Shown: positions 7,793-14,216 of the stretch, piece by piece | Layout of the letters: every line of letters begins with the position of its first letter | Numbering within the stretch: the stretch's first letter is position 1 | Assembly: GCA_016199405.1 (NCBI GenBank) | Contig: JACQGS010000003.1 | Coordinates: forward strand, 1 to 14,216 | Origin: Chloroflexota bacterium | Lineage (GTDB): Bacteria; Chloroflexota; Anaerolineae; UBA4142 | DNA: 14,216 nucleotides | Reading direction: 5' to 3' | Notes under the pieces: model-generated | The model's database searches: none | Told to the model about the DNA's origin: nothing | The model's input: only the letters and a program-made list of their open reading frames with translations | Position numbers and translations under genes: made by a program

Positions 7793-8755
7793 CTATTCGA
7801 ATCCGACACAAAGCGTACCGGCTTGCGCTAAAAGTCGCAAGATCAGCGGACGCAAATGCTGCAGCAAAGGAATCGGTTTATACAGAAGCGCGATATAGGC
7901 GAGCATTCTCAGCCGAAGCAAGGGTGTTTGCCACCATGCTTGCCGGCTATAAGGCAGACTTTCATTGACCGGGACGTTGTGGCTGCGGAGGATGTCCGCC
8001 TCAATGCGCCACCGCGCCGGTTGAGCATGTGCCGAGAATTTGGATGCCGCGTGAATGCGGTAGCCACCGCCGTACGCGCGATGGAGCACGGACTGGCTCG
8101 GCTTGAGCAGCTTGCCGATGCGGATGAACCAGTCCCAATCGAACCCCACGTGGACATCCTCGCGCAGCGGACCTACTCGCTCAACCATTGAGCGCCGGAT
8201 GAATACGGCTTGGCTGGACAGATTCCATTCCAGGTAAATCAAGTGGCTCACGGAAAACGGTGTGTATTTTGTTGCCCAAGTGATTTGATCATTCTCGTCA
8301 ATCAAATAGATATTTCCACAAAACAGTTGTGCATTGGGGTATGCCTGAAAACTCTCGGCGATCGTACGGAAAAAGCCGGGGAGGTACAGGTCGTCGGAAT
8401 TTTGCCAACCCACAAGATCGCCGGTTGCCTTGGCAAACCCTTGGTTGATCGCGTTGGATTGGCCTTTGTCCGGCGCGTTGCTCCAGTCCGAGATGTATTC
8501 GGCGTACTTTTCGATAACCGCAACGCTCCCATCTTGCGATCCGCCATCCATCACAATGATTTCCGTATTCGGATAGTTCTGATTAAGGATCGATAAGATG
8601 GTTCGTTCAAGAAACTGTCCTTGATTGTAAGACGGCACGATTACCGAGATTCTTGGATACGCGGGATCGCGAGAGCCAATTATCGCTGGATCGAACTGAG
8701 GACGCGCCACGAATGCTTGAATGTCTCTGGAGGTAAGCGTTTTCTGGCGTGTCAT
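7793..8755 (-). CDS. GT2 glycosyltransferase
   Basis: The 320-residue enzyme has a 33-residue N-terminal lead before the family-2 core: RISVIVPSYNQGQFLE (35-50), IVMDGGSQDGS (67-77), NSDD (119-122; the DXD-type metal site, with serine in place of the more common alanine) and FDWDWFIRIGK (205-215) near the catalytic base. The C-terminus (about 268-315) is hydrophobic and basic (LLRLRMLAYIALLYKPIPLL), suggesting monotopic membrane contact near the lipid-linked acceptor. It starts with ATG seven bases after the stop of the upstream methyltransferase; GCGAAGA in the end of that gene may be its ribosome-binding site. It shares the GQS(D/N)AIN(K/Q)G and DDLYLPG segments with the GT2 enzyme at 3931-3119, so the two are related but not a recent duplication. 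Specificity is unknown. Confidence 0.93.
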   Translation of the reverse strand: MTRQKTLTSRDIQAFVARPQFDPAIIGSRDPAYPRISVIVPSYNQGQFLERTILSILNQNYPNTEIIVMDGGSQDGSVAVIEKYAEYISDWSNAPDKGQSNAINQGFAKATGDLVGWQNSDDLYLPGFFRTIAESFQAYPNAQLFCGNIYLIDENDQITWATKYTPFSVSHLIYLEWNLSSQAVFIRRSMVERVGPLREDVHVGFDWDWFIRIGKLLKPSQSVLHRAYGGGYRIHAASKFSAHAQPARWRIEADILRSHNVPVNESLPYSRQAWWQTPLLRLRMLAYIALLYKPIPLLQHLRPLILRLLAQAGTLCVGFE

Positions 8756-8762
8756 TCTTCGC

Positions 8763-9449
8763 TCACACCCCGGTCGTCAAAACAAAGCACCCCAAACCAT
8801 AGAACGATTCTGAGGGTCGCGTGGCTAGTGCTTCCTCTTCGTGAACCTGAATCCAAACATTGCGTCCGGGTCGCTTGGACCAGAATTCTTTCTTGCGAAT
8901 GGAGAATCCTTCCAGCAGGGCGGGGAGACGCTGATTCCCATAGACTCGATGAAGTGGTCGGAACACGGCATCCTTGCCGACCGGCAGCGTGAGGAGCATG
9001 ATACCGTGCGGCTTTTTGAGCAAGCGTCGTAATTTCCTCATCGCGATTAGATCGCCGTCGGGAGATTCTGAACTCCCATAACGTCCGCCGAGTCCCACGT
9101 GCTCAATAGAGGAACAATTGATGATGATATCAAACTCCGCGCCGCCAAAGTCGAAATCTAAAATATCTCCCGTCTGAATTTGCAGATGCTCAGGGGCATA
9201 AGGCAGGTTGAGAGGTAGACGATCAAATCCCACGGCGTTCGCCCCTCGGATCGCCGCCGTTAGTCCCAAGAACGCATCCCCGCACCCAAAATCCAAGACA
9301 GTACCGGGATGATCGGGCACGTGAGCGGCTACCCAAGCCCACTCGATGAAACGATCGCCTGCCAAGTCGAGGACGGATCGATCTTTGCCCCAATCTGACA
9401 GCTTGACGAAAGCGAATCCCAGCTTCTTGACAAGTTCTCTGGTATGCAT
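8763..9449 (-). CDS. Class I SAM-dependent methyltransferase, DUF268-like
   Basis: This 228-residue Rossmann methyltransferase has a textbook motif I, VLDFGCGDAFLG (51-62), a motif II acidic residue in AVGFDRL (72-78), and a motif IV-like segment FDIIINCSSIEHVGLGGRYG (106-125). The EHVGLGRYG-like part and the following GDLIAMRKL recall the DUF268 group of glycan-cluster methyltransferases; this family link is tentative. It lacks membrane segments. The ATG at 9449-9447 is preceded by GGAAGAGG at good spacing. It lies 25 bases after the GT8-like gene and seven bases before a GT2 gene, placing it between two transferases. A role in methylating an intermediate or the non-reducing end of the glycan is inferred from context only. 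Confidence 0.85.
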   Translation of the reverse strand: MHTRELVKKLGFAFVKLSDWGKDRSVLDLAGDRFIEWAWVAAHVPDHPGTVLDFGCGDAFLGLTAAIRGANAVGFDRLPLNLPYAPEHLQIQTGDILDFDFGGAEFDIIINCSSIEHVGLGGRYGSSESPDGDLIAMRKLRRLLKKPHGIMLLTLPVGKDAVFRPLHRVYGNQRLPALLEGFSIRKKEFWSKRPGRNVWIQVHEEEALATRPSESFYGLGCFVLTTGV

Positions 9450-9474
9450 TGCCTCTTCCCGAATATTTTCTCAA

Positions 9475-10428
9475 CTATGCCAACACGAGGTTTCCCAGCC
9501 GGAATGCGCGCAAAACGTCGCGCCAGTGGAATGGGGCATAGCCATGCGCGAATCCATAATGCGCCTGCCCCGCGCGTTGGATTGCATTACCCAACGCGCG
9601 GGCGTACGGCGCATAGACCAGACGCCGCTGCTGCTGTGTGAATTTGTATCCCTTCGAAGCCAGATAGGGGCGCAAACCCAGAATTTGCCTGTTGACGATT
9701 TGCAACGAATGGAAGTGATAAAAAATCAATTCATCGTCATTGACCCAGGTGCTATCTGCACTGGCATGCAAGTCGTAGTTTGATATATTCCACGGTGCCA
9801 ATCCGCCGCCCTTGTGCTGCAGAACGCTCACGTTCCTGAAGCGGATGGTCCAATCATCCAAATACTTTTGATCGCCGCACTGCCCGGTTGCCGGATCGAG
9901 ATAGCACGCGGCAAGGCATTGCGCTTTCCACCAGTTCAAGCACTCGCGCCCCGCGCGGTCATCGCGGAAAACGATCATGCTGACATTGTAAATTCCCGAT
10001 GTTTGCTCCCAAGCCTGATACTCTGGCGAAAAGCGATGCGGAATGATCAAGATCGAGTTGTCGGCGAGTTCGTCGTAAATGGGCTGCGGATCGTTGAAGA
10101 AGAACAAGTCAGCATCGAGATAGGCAATGCACCCTGCCTGGGGTTCGCGTTCCATCACGTGGAGAAGGAGCGGCGCTGTGCACGTCCAGCAGTACTCAGC
10201 CAGCGTGCGATTCTGCCTGACGCCGCGCAAGGCATCGTCCTCAAATCTCTCCAGCGGGATTAGGCGTGTGTTTGGCAATTTCAGCTTACTCAGAACGGTG
10301 AACGTCGTATCGTCCATGCACAGGATCCAGAGGGTGAATGCCTCGCAATGAGCCGACAAGGAATCGTGCAACGCCAATCCCTTATAAAGATAATTCTTAT
10401 CGAACAGAGTACAAAAAGTATACTTCAT
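9475..10428 (-). CDS. GT8-like glycosyltransferase (paralogue 1)
   Basis: The 317-residue GT-A protein has IAYLDADLFFF (101-111) with the DXD metal site, SGIYNVSMI (144-152), GDQKYLDDW (185-193) and APWNISNY (211-218). The same motifs lie at nearly the same spacing in the protein at 4914-3964, showing that the two arose by duplication or from closely related donors. The central part is well conserved while the C-terminal 60 residues have diverged, as expected if the acceptors differ. The start ATG at 10428-10426 has no visible Shine-Dalgarno sequence; instead an inverted repeat ends only six bases upstream. This is the one gene in the inner operon separated from its upstream neighbour by a long gap (156 bases). 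It may therefore be translated weakly or controlled separately. Confidence 0.88.
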   Translation of the reverse strand: MKYTFCTLFDKNYLYKGLALHDSLSAHCEAFTLWILCMDDTTFTVLSKLKLPNTRLIPLERFEDDALRGVRQNRTLAEYCWTCTAPLLLHVMEREPQAGCIAYLDADLFFFNDPQPIYDELADNSILIIPHRFSPEYQAWEQTSGIYNVSMIVFRDDRAGRECLNWWKAQCLAACYLDPATGQCGDQKYLDDWTIRFRNVSVLQHKGGGLAPWNISNYDLHASADSTWVNDDELIFYHFHSLQIVNRQILGLRPYLASKGYKFTQQQRRLVYAPYARALGNAIQRAGQAHYGFAHGYAPFHWRDVLRAFRLGNLVLA

Positions 10429-10434
10429 AGTGCT

Positions 10435-10542
10435 GGCAATGTCAGATTAGCCACGAAAGAACTCAAAGAACGCAAAGAAAGATCGCGTTTTCTCTGTGAT
10501 CTTTGCGTTCTTTTGCGGCAAACCGACTAATCTGGCATTGGC
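10435..10542. repeat. Imperfect inverted repeat, about 108 bp
   Basis: The outer arms 10435-10450 (GGCAATGTCAGATTAG) and 10527-10542 match in 14 of 16 positions when one is reverse-complemented. The inner 14-base AAAGAACGCAAAGA at 10465-10478 has an exact complement at 10500-10513. The arms differ in length between these blocks, and the loop is about 21 bases. The element fills most of the 156-base gap between a methyltransferase gene and the GT8-like gene. There is no T-run, so it is not a standard terminator. The arrangement fits a dispersed palindromic repeat or a degenerate miniature element; the AAAGAACGCAAAG type of sequence is familiar from intergenic repeats of environmental bacterial genomes (from memory). 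No second copy lies in the window. Confidence 0.75.
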
Positions 10543-10584
10543 GAAATATTTACTGTGGAAATTCAACAAGACGAATCATTCCTA

Positions 10585-11313
10585 TCACATCCGTGCATAG
10601 ATATTAGTCTGTGACTGGTTGATATGGACGGGGCATACGCCCCGAAATTCTTTTTTACTCATTTGAGCGAGGTAGGGCATTGTTTGCGCCAAATAATATA
10701 GCCGCTCCGCGTTGTCCAAGATCAGTAACCCTCCCGGTTTCACTTTGCTCGCGCTGTGCATCAGGCACGCGGGTCTTGCTCGTCCATCAATTAATACAAC
10801 ATCAAAATATTGTTCAGGGAAAGGATCGATCTGCTTCGCATAATTGCGAAACGTATAATTCTTGAGCGATTCGTCAGCCGTAGCATACTGGCGCGGATCG
10901 GCGGGGTCGCAGGATTGCGCCCACGCCTCGCCTTTGAATTCCGGTGCGATCAAACGGTAATCTACTGGGGGTGCTGCTTTGAGATACTTGGACACTAGAT
11001 CGAACCACGCCGAATCGTGTTCGACCGAAACTAAAGCCGCCTGCCAACGGAGCCAAAACAGCGTAGAACCGCCGCTGCCAAATTCAAAAACGCGTATGCT
11101 ATCCCGTGAATCGAGCCAGTGCTTCAAGAAATCGATCGCCTCAAAACAGAGCCACGGCAATCGCGCATTGAGCAAATAATTTGGTTGCAGCGAATGCCAC
11201 CAAGCAAAAACATACTTGCGCTGAGTAGGCGTAGCCCAGATCGTACGGAGATAGTCAAAGATATCTAGCTGTCGGCGAACATAGCGCTTTACCGGTCGCA
11301 AGCGAGCATTCAC
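10585..11313 (-). CDS. Class I SAM-dependent methyltransferase
   Basis: The 242-residue protein begins at GTG 11313-11311, which overlaps the TGA of the ABC ATPase gene (11312-11310) as GTGA. GGGGAGC about ten bases upstream is a fair ribosome-binding site. The frame stays open to 11526, but those 71 codons are inside the ATPase gene and their translation looks like out-of-frame sequence rich in arginine and glycine. Motifs: VFEFGSGGST (75-84) is a glycine-rich SAM-binding loop, VSVEHD (95-100) is the acidic strand-2 end, DVVLIDGRAR (171-180) is the motif IV region, and GGLLILDN (194-201) follows it. The pattern resembles Methyltransf_24-type enzymes. It lies directly after the exporter, so a role in capping or decorating the exported glycan is plausible but unproven. 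Confidence 0.87.
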   Translation of the reverse strand: MNARLRPVKRYVRRQLDIFDYLRTIWATPTQRKYVFAWWHSLQPNYLLNARLPWLCFEAIDFLKHWLDSRDSIRVFEFGSGGSTLFWLRWQAALVSVEHDSAWFDLVSKYLKAAPPVDYRLIAPEFKGEAWAQSCDPADPRQYATADESLKNYTFRNYAKQIDPFPEQYFDVVLIDGRARPACLMHSASKVKPGGLLILDNAERLYYLAQTMPYLAQMSKKEFRGVCPVHINQSQTNIYARM

Positions 11314-12587
11314 GCGACCGGATGCTCCCCGCTGCTTCGCCAATCGTACGTCACCAGAATTTCCCCCTGCCCACGCTGAATGATTGAACCGGTGCCGAAA
11401 AAATCTCCCTCTTCGACACGGATCTGAAATGCCGATTGGAGCCAATCCACAATCTCGCCGTTCACCTCGCAGAATAATGCGCAGGTGTAAATGCCGGCGC
11501 GCAGGCTGAACTTGGGCCACACACACTCAAACCATCCGGATTTGGCAATGGGTAACCGGAGCCGTCCGACGTCCTTCGAGTTCAAGTTCGTGATCACCAC
11601 TCCTTGCGGATTGTATAAATTGAATGCAATATTGACGTTGGCGTTGTTGAGTTCTTGTTGCGACTCGTAGTAGAAGCGGACCACAATATCCTGTCCCGAC
11701 AAGACCGTCGCCAATTCATTGCCGTCAGTGCCCAGAATTCGCACCTCGGTAAAACGCAGGGTCTGTGTTCCAGTGCGGTCCCGTCGATCACGCAATTCAG
11801 CTTCACGCGGCGCGGCGGTCTTCTCCTCAAGATAGAACCGGATAGCCGGTTCTATCGGACCGGCAAATACAATCCTGCCGGTATCGAGCACAATTCCAGA
11901 CTCGCATAAATTCTGAACGGCTGCCATGTTATGGCTCACAAACAACACCGTTCGCCCCGTCTTGGCTACCTCCCCTATTTTGCCCAAACACTTTTTTTGA
12001 AACTGAGCATCTCCCACCGCCAGCACTTCATCGATGATGAGGATCTCTGGCTCCAAGTGCGCCGCCACGGCAAAGGCAAGCCGCACGTACATCCCGCTGG
12101 AATAGTGCTTGGCGGGCGTGTCGAGAAATCTTTCGACTTCGGCAAACGCGACGATCTCGTCAAACTTGCGTTGGACTTCGGCGCGCGTCATCCCTGACAC
12201 GGCGCCACTCAGGAAAATATTTTCGCGCCCCGTCAATTCGGCGTGAAAGCCGGTGCCAACTTCGAGCAGCGATCCAACCCGCCCGTAAATCTCCGCGCGC
12301 CCGCGTGTCGGCTCGGTGATGCGCGAGAGAATCTTGAGCAACGTGCTTTTGCCAGCGCCATTTCGTCCGATGATGCCGACGACTGTGCCTTCGTGAATAT
12401 CGAATGACACATCCTTGAGTGCCCAGAAGGTCTCGATGCTGCTAGCCGGTCCGCGCGCTATCGATCCTAGGCGTCGCGGCAGCGCCAGCAAATCCTCGCG
12501 CAGTGTTTTGTAACGCACTTGCCCGACCTGATGCGTGAGATGGTACGCCTTGCTCAAATTCTCGGCACGAATCGCGATCTCATTCAT
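11310..12587 (-). CDS. wzt: ABC exporter ATPase with C-terminal glycan-binding domain (Wzt-like)
   Basis: The 425-residue protein hydrolyses ATP to drive polysaccharide export through its membrane partner. The nucleotide-binding domain shows Walker A GRNGAGKST (74-82), the Q-loop region EVGTGFHAELTGREN (109-123), signature YSSGM (162-166), Walker B EILIIDEV (181-188) and the H-loop histidine in SHNM (219). This order matches TagH/RfbB/Wzt transporters of O-antigen or teichoic-acid type. Residues about 270-415 form a beta-rich domain (VRILGTDGNELATVLSG, then YTCALFCEVNGEIVDWL) matching the Wzt C-terminal module, which in studied systems binds the terminal modification of the finished glycan. 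The ATG overlaps the permease stop as ATGA, and the stop overlaps the next methyltransferase start as GTGA. All catalytic motifs are intact. Whether the exported polymer is O-antigen-like or another cell-wall glycan is unknown. Confidence 0.94.
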   Translation of the reverse strand: MNEIAIRAENLSKAYHLTHQVGQVRYKTLREDLLALPRRLGSIARGPASSIETFWALKDVSFDIHEGTVVGIIGRNGAGKSTLLKILSRITEPTRGRAEIYGRVGSLLEVGTGFHAELTGRENIFLSGAVSGMTRAEVQRKFDEIVAFAEVERFLDTPAKHYSSGMYVRLAFAVAAHLEPEILIIDEVLAVGDAQFQKKCLGKIGEVAKTGRTVLFVSHNMAAVQNLCESGIVLDTGRIVFAGPIEPAIRFYLEEKTAAPREAELRDRRDRTGTQTLRFTEVRILGTDGNELATVLSGQDIVVRFYYESQQELNNANVNIAFNLYNPQGVVITNLNSKDVGRLRLPIAKSGWFECVWPKFSLRAGIYTCALFCEVNGEIVDWLQSAFQIRVEEGDFFGTGSIIQRGQGEILVTYDWRSSGEHPVA

Positions 12588-13468
12588 AGAACATCGGCAA
12601 AGCCGCGCTCAATGCGGCGGAAAACGTACAGCCCGCTGGCAAAGAACATGAGCGACACGAGTGTCGCACTAACAATCATTTCGATGGTCAGCGCACTCTG
12701 TCCCAGAATCGCCCAGCGGAAACCCTCGATGAACGCAACCGCCGGGTTAAGACTGAATAAGGCGCGCCACTGTTCTGGCACGATGGTTGTGGCATACGCG
12801 ACGGGACTGGCATATAACCAGACCTGGACGAGAAAGGGCAGGGCGTACGAAAAATCGCGATAGTACACATTCAACCCGGAAAGCCACAAGCTGACGCCGG
12901 TCGCAGCGAGAAGCGTCAGCAACAAAAAGAATGGCAATGCGACGAGCTGCCAGGTCGGCATGACCTGGTAGATTAGCATCAAGACGAACAGGACGATAAG
13001 CGAAACGGCAAAATCAATCAGCACGGAGGCGGCGCTGGCGATGGGTATGATCACGCGCGGAAAGTACACTTTGGAAATCAAGTTGGAATTGCCGATGAGA
13101 CTGTTGCCCGCGCGTTGCAGCGCGCCAGCAAAAAGATTCCACGGCAACATTCCGCAAAAGACAAACAAGACATACGGGCTGCCATCGCTCGGCAGTTTGG
13201 CAAAGCCGCCAAAGATAACCGCAAAAGTCAGCGCCGCAACGAGTGGTTGCAAAACGACCCAAATCACACCCAAGGCAGTTTGCTTGTAGCGCAGCTTGAC
13301 GTCTCTGCCGGCGAGAATAATCAATAGATCGCGGAAAGCCCATAACTCGCGCAGATTGAGCGTAGCCAGTCCGTGTGTGGGCTGGACGACGACCGTCGGG
13401 CGTCGAGTCTGCCTTGGGAGATGTGTTTGCGCTTGGGTCGCAGTCGGTTCCGTCTCAAGCTGACTCAT
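12584..13468 (-). CDS. wzm: ABC polysaccharide exporter permease (Wzm-like)
   Basis: The 294-residue membrane protein belongs to the ABC-2 exporter family. After a soluble, proline- and threonine-rich N-terminus of about 35 residues comes the amphipathic LRELWAFRDLLIILAGRDVKL region and then about six hydrophobic segments, roughly at 66-89, 99-118, 136-168, 175-199, 210-229 and 262-283. The motif LKxRYKQTxLGxxWxxLQP (here from about 59) and NPAVAFIEGFRWAILG (241-256) are typical of Wzm and TagG-type permeases. It forms the channel for a lipid-linked polysaccharide and pairs with the ATPase encoded immediately after it (ATGA overlap). Its ATG (13468-13466) overlaps the TGA that ends an epimerase remnant. 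The N-terminal tail is longer than in many homologues. Confidence 0.94.
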   Translation of the reverse strand: MSQLETEPTATQAQTHLPRQTRRPTVVVQPTHGLATLNLRELWAFRDLLIILAGRDVKLRYKQTALGVIWVVLQPLVAALTFAVIFGGFAKLPSDGSPYVLFVFCGMLPWNLFAGALQRAGNSLIGNSNLISKVYFPRVIIPIASAASVLIDFAVSLIVLFVLMLIYQVMPTWQLVALPFFLLLTLLAATGVSLWLSGLNVYYRDFSYALPFLVQVWLYASPVAYATTIVPEQWRALFSLNPAVAFIEGFRWAILGQSALTIEMIVSATLVSLMFFASGLYVFRRIERGFADVL

Positions 13469-13626
13469 CCACGCGATCCTTCATACCACTCGATGGTTCG
13501 TTGCAGCCCTTTTTCAAATGAGATGCGCGCCTCGAAACCGAATCGGATTTTCGCGCGGCTTGTGTTCAACTTGCGGCAAGGTTGCCTAGTCCAACGCGAC
13601 AAGTCGCCCAAACGCGCGCGGCACTC
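13465..13626 (-). pseudogene. C-terminal remnant of an NAD-dependent sugar epimerase / GDP-fucose synthase-like gene
   Basis: Reading the minus strand in the frame that ends at TGA 13467-13465 gives about 53 codons with no plausible ATG start. The end matches the C-terminal tail of NAD-dependent epimerase/dehydratases: KLNTSRAKIRFGFEARISF, then GLQRTIEWYEG. In related GDP-L-fucose synthase-like proteins the preceding stretch reads roughly WDTSKPDGQPRRKLDTSRAK; here it is shortened to WTRQPCRKLNTSRAK, suggesting a deletion of several codons. The Rossmann domain and the YxxxK catalytic site are absent, since udk lies directly upstream. The stop overlaps the wzm start as ATGA, as expected if an intact gene was once translationally coupled to wzm. 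A very short functional protein from a TTG start cannot be excluded but is unlikely. Confidence 0.75.
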
Positions 13627-13628
13627 TG

Positions 13629-14216
13629 CTAACTTTCCCGCAGTAACGCGTTGATGCGCGCGACAATCATATCAATCGCGATTTGGTTGAAGCCGCCTTC
13701 GGGGATGATCACATCCGCGTAGCGTTTGCTCGGCTCGACGAATTCGAGGTGCATCGGGCGGACGGTTTCCAAATATTGCGCGACGACGGATTCGCGCGTG
13801 CGCCCGCGTTCGGCGATATCGCGTTCGAGCCGCCGGATAAAGCGCAGGTCGGCATCCGTGTCGACAAAAATTTTGATGTCAAACATCTGCCGCAACGCCG
13901 CGTCGACGAAAATCAAAATGCCGTCCACTAAAATCATCCGGCAGGGCGCGATGCGCCGCGTTTCTTTCGTGCGGACGTGCGTCGCAAAATCGTACTGCGG
14001 AATTTCGACGGCTTGATCGTCGCGCAATTGGCGCAAATGCGCGACGAACAGATCGGTTTCGAGCGAATCGGGGTGATCGTAATTGATGCGCGCGCGTTCG
14101 GCGGGCGGCAGCGCGGAGCGATCGCGATAGTACATATCGTGTTGAATGAACGCGATTTGTTCGGGCTGAACGCGTTCGAGAATCGCGCGCGAGACGGTCG
14201 TTTTGCCGGAGCCGGA
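13629..14216 (-). CDS. udk: Uridine kinase, N-terminus cut by window edge
   Basis: The visible 195 residues enter the window in frame at SGSGKTT, the Walker A P-loop, so only about 8-12 N-terminal residues lie outside. The internal ATG at 14135 is not the start. After the P-loop comes IQHDMYYRDRSALPP, which matches the conserved QDxYYxD segment of uridine kinases. YDHPDSLETDLFVAHLRQL and IPQYDFATHVRT follow, and MILVDGILIF corresponds to the conserved (V/I)EGIL strand, with D where E is usual. FIRRLERDIAERGRT is the lid region. The enzyme phosphorylates uridine and cytidine with ATP or GTP in pyrimidine salvage (EC 2.7.1.48), in the cytoplasm. It is a housekeeping gene; its position suggests that the glycan cluster begins just after it. 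It ends with TAG two bases before the epimerase remnant. Confidence 0.93.
   Translation of the reverse strand, partial: SGSGKTTVSRAILERVQPEQIAFIQHDMYYRDRSALPPAERARINYDHPDSLETDLFVAHLRQLRDDQAVEIPQYDFATHVRTKETRRIAPCRMILVDGILIFVDAALRQMFDIKIFVDTDADLRFIRRLERDIAERGRTRESVVAQYLETVRPMHLEFVEPSKRYADVIIPEGGFNQIAIDMIVARINALLRES

Noticed and set aside
9814..10263. Plus-strand open frame of 149 codons
   Set aside because: It is antisense to the GT8-like gene. A similar antisense frame exists over the paralogue (4162-4599), which simply reflects conserved codons of the real gene.
10435..10542. Intrinsic transcription terminator
   Set aside because: The inverted repeat has a long interrupted stem and no T-run on the minus-strand side, and the operon continues in the same direction.
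11314..11526. N-terminal extension of the methyltransferase to an ATG at 11526
   Set aside because: The 71 extra codons are out-of-frame sequence inside the Wzt C-terminal domain. The GTG at 11313 with a GTGA overlap and a ribosome-binding site is more likely.
1..14216. tRNA, rRNA, CRISPR array, transposase or phage genes
   Set aside because: No clover-leaf-like segment, regularly spaced repeat, integrase or transposase motif was found when reading the gaps. Almost all the sequence is accounted for by minus-strand coding genes.

Overview
The window is one face of a bacterial surface-polysaccharide locus. Every gene I can support lies on the minus strand, so transcription runs from high to low coordinates. 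The genes sit almost back to back, often with the stop and start codons overlapping (ATGA, GTGA or TTGA), which suggests one operon of about 13.5 kb. Base composition is moderately GC-rich. The two ends (about 1-2990 and 13630-14216) are visibly richer in CGCG-type codons than the middle. The organism cannot be named from sequence alone. The frequent TTG/GTG starts, the toroidal terpene-cyclase-like protein and the style of the intergenic repeat remind me of Chloroflexota (Anaerolineae-like) genomes, but this is a weak inference.

Layout in order of transcription. (1) 14216-13629: the 3' portion of uridine kinase (udk), a housekeeping gene marking the edge of the cluster. (2) 13626-13465: a C-terminal remnant of an NAD-dependent sugar epimerase/dehydratase or GDP-fucose-synthase-like gene. 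(3) 13468-11310: the Wzm-like permease and Wzt-like ATPase of an ABC polysaccharide exporter; the ATPase carries a C-terminal domain of the kind that binds the glycan to be exported. (4) 11313-4964: alternating methyltransferases (four, of four different types) and glycosyltransferases. (5) 4914-3119: a second GT8-like transferase, paralogous to the one at 10428-9475, and a GT2 enzyme. (6) 2986-1: a terpene-cyclase-like alpha/alpha toroid protein and two GT4 glycosyltransferases, the last running off the window edge.

How the genes work together: glycosyltransferases of families 2, 4 and 8-like, plus one GT-A enzyme of the HlpA/GNT-I-like type, would build a heteropolysaccharide on a lipid carrier at the cytoplasmic face of the membrane. 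The methyltransferases would decorate or cap it. The Wzm/Wzt transporter would export it, with the Wzt C-terminal domain possibly recognising the cap. No Wzx flippase, Wzy polymerase, initiating phosphosugar transferase or complete nucleotide-sugar enzyme is visible here, so those functions must lie elsewhere.

Non-coding features: an imperfect inverted repeat of about 108 bp at 10435-10542, directly in front of the GT8-like gene, and a 132-bp spacer at 2987-3118 holding small palindromes. No tRNA, rRNA, CRISPR array, transposase or phage gene was found. No gap without a gene exceeds about 160 bases.
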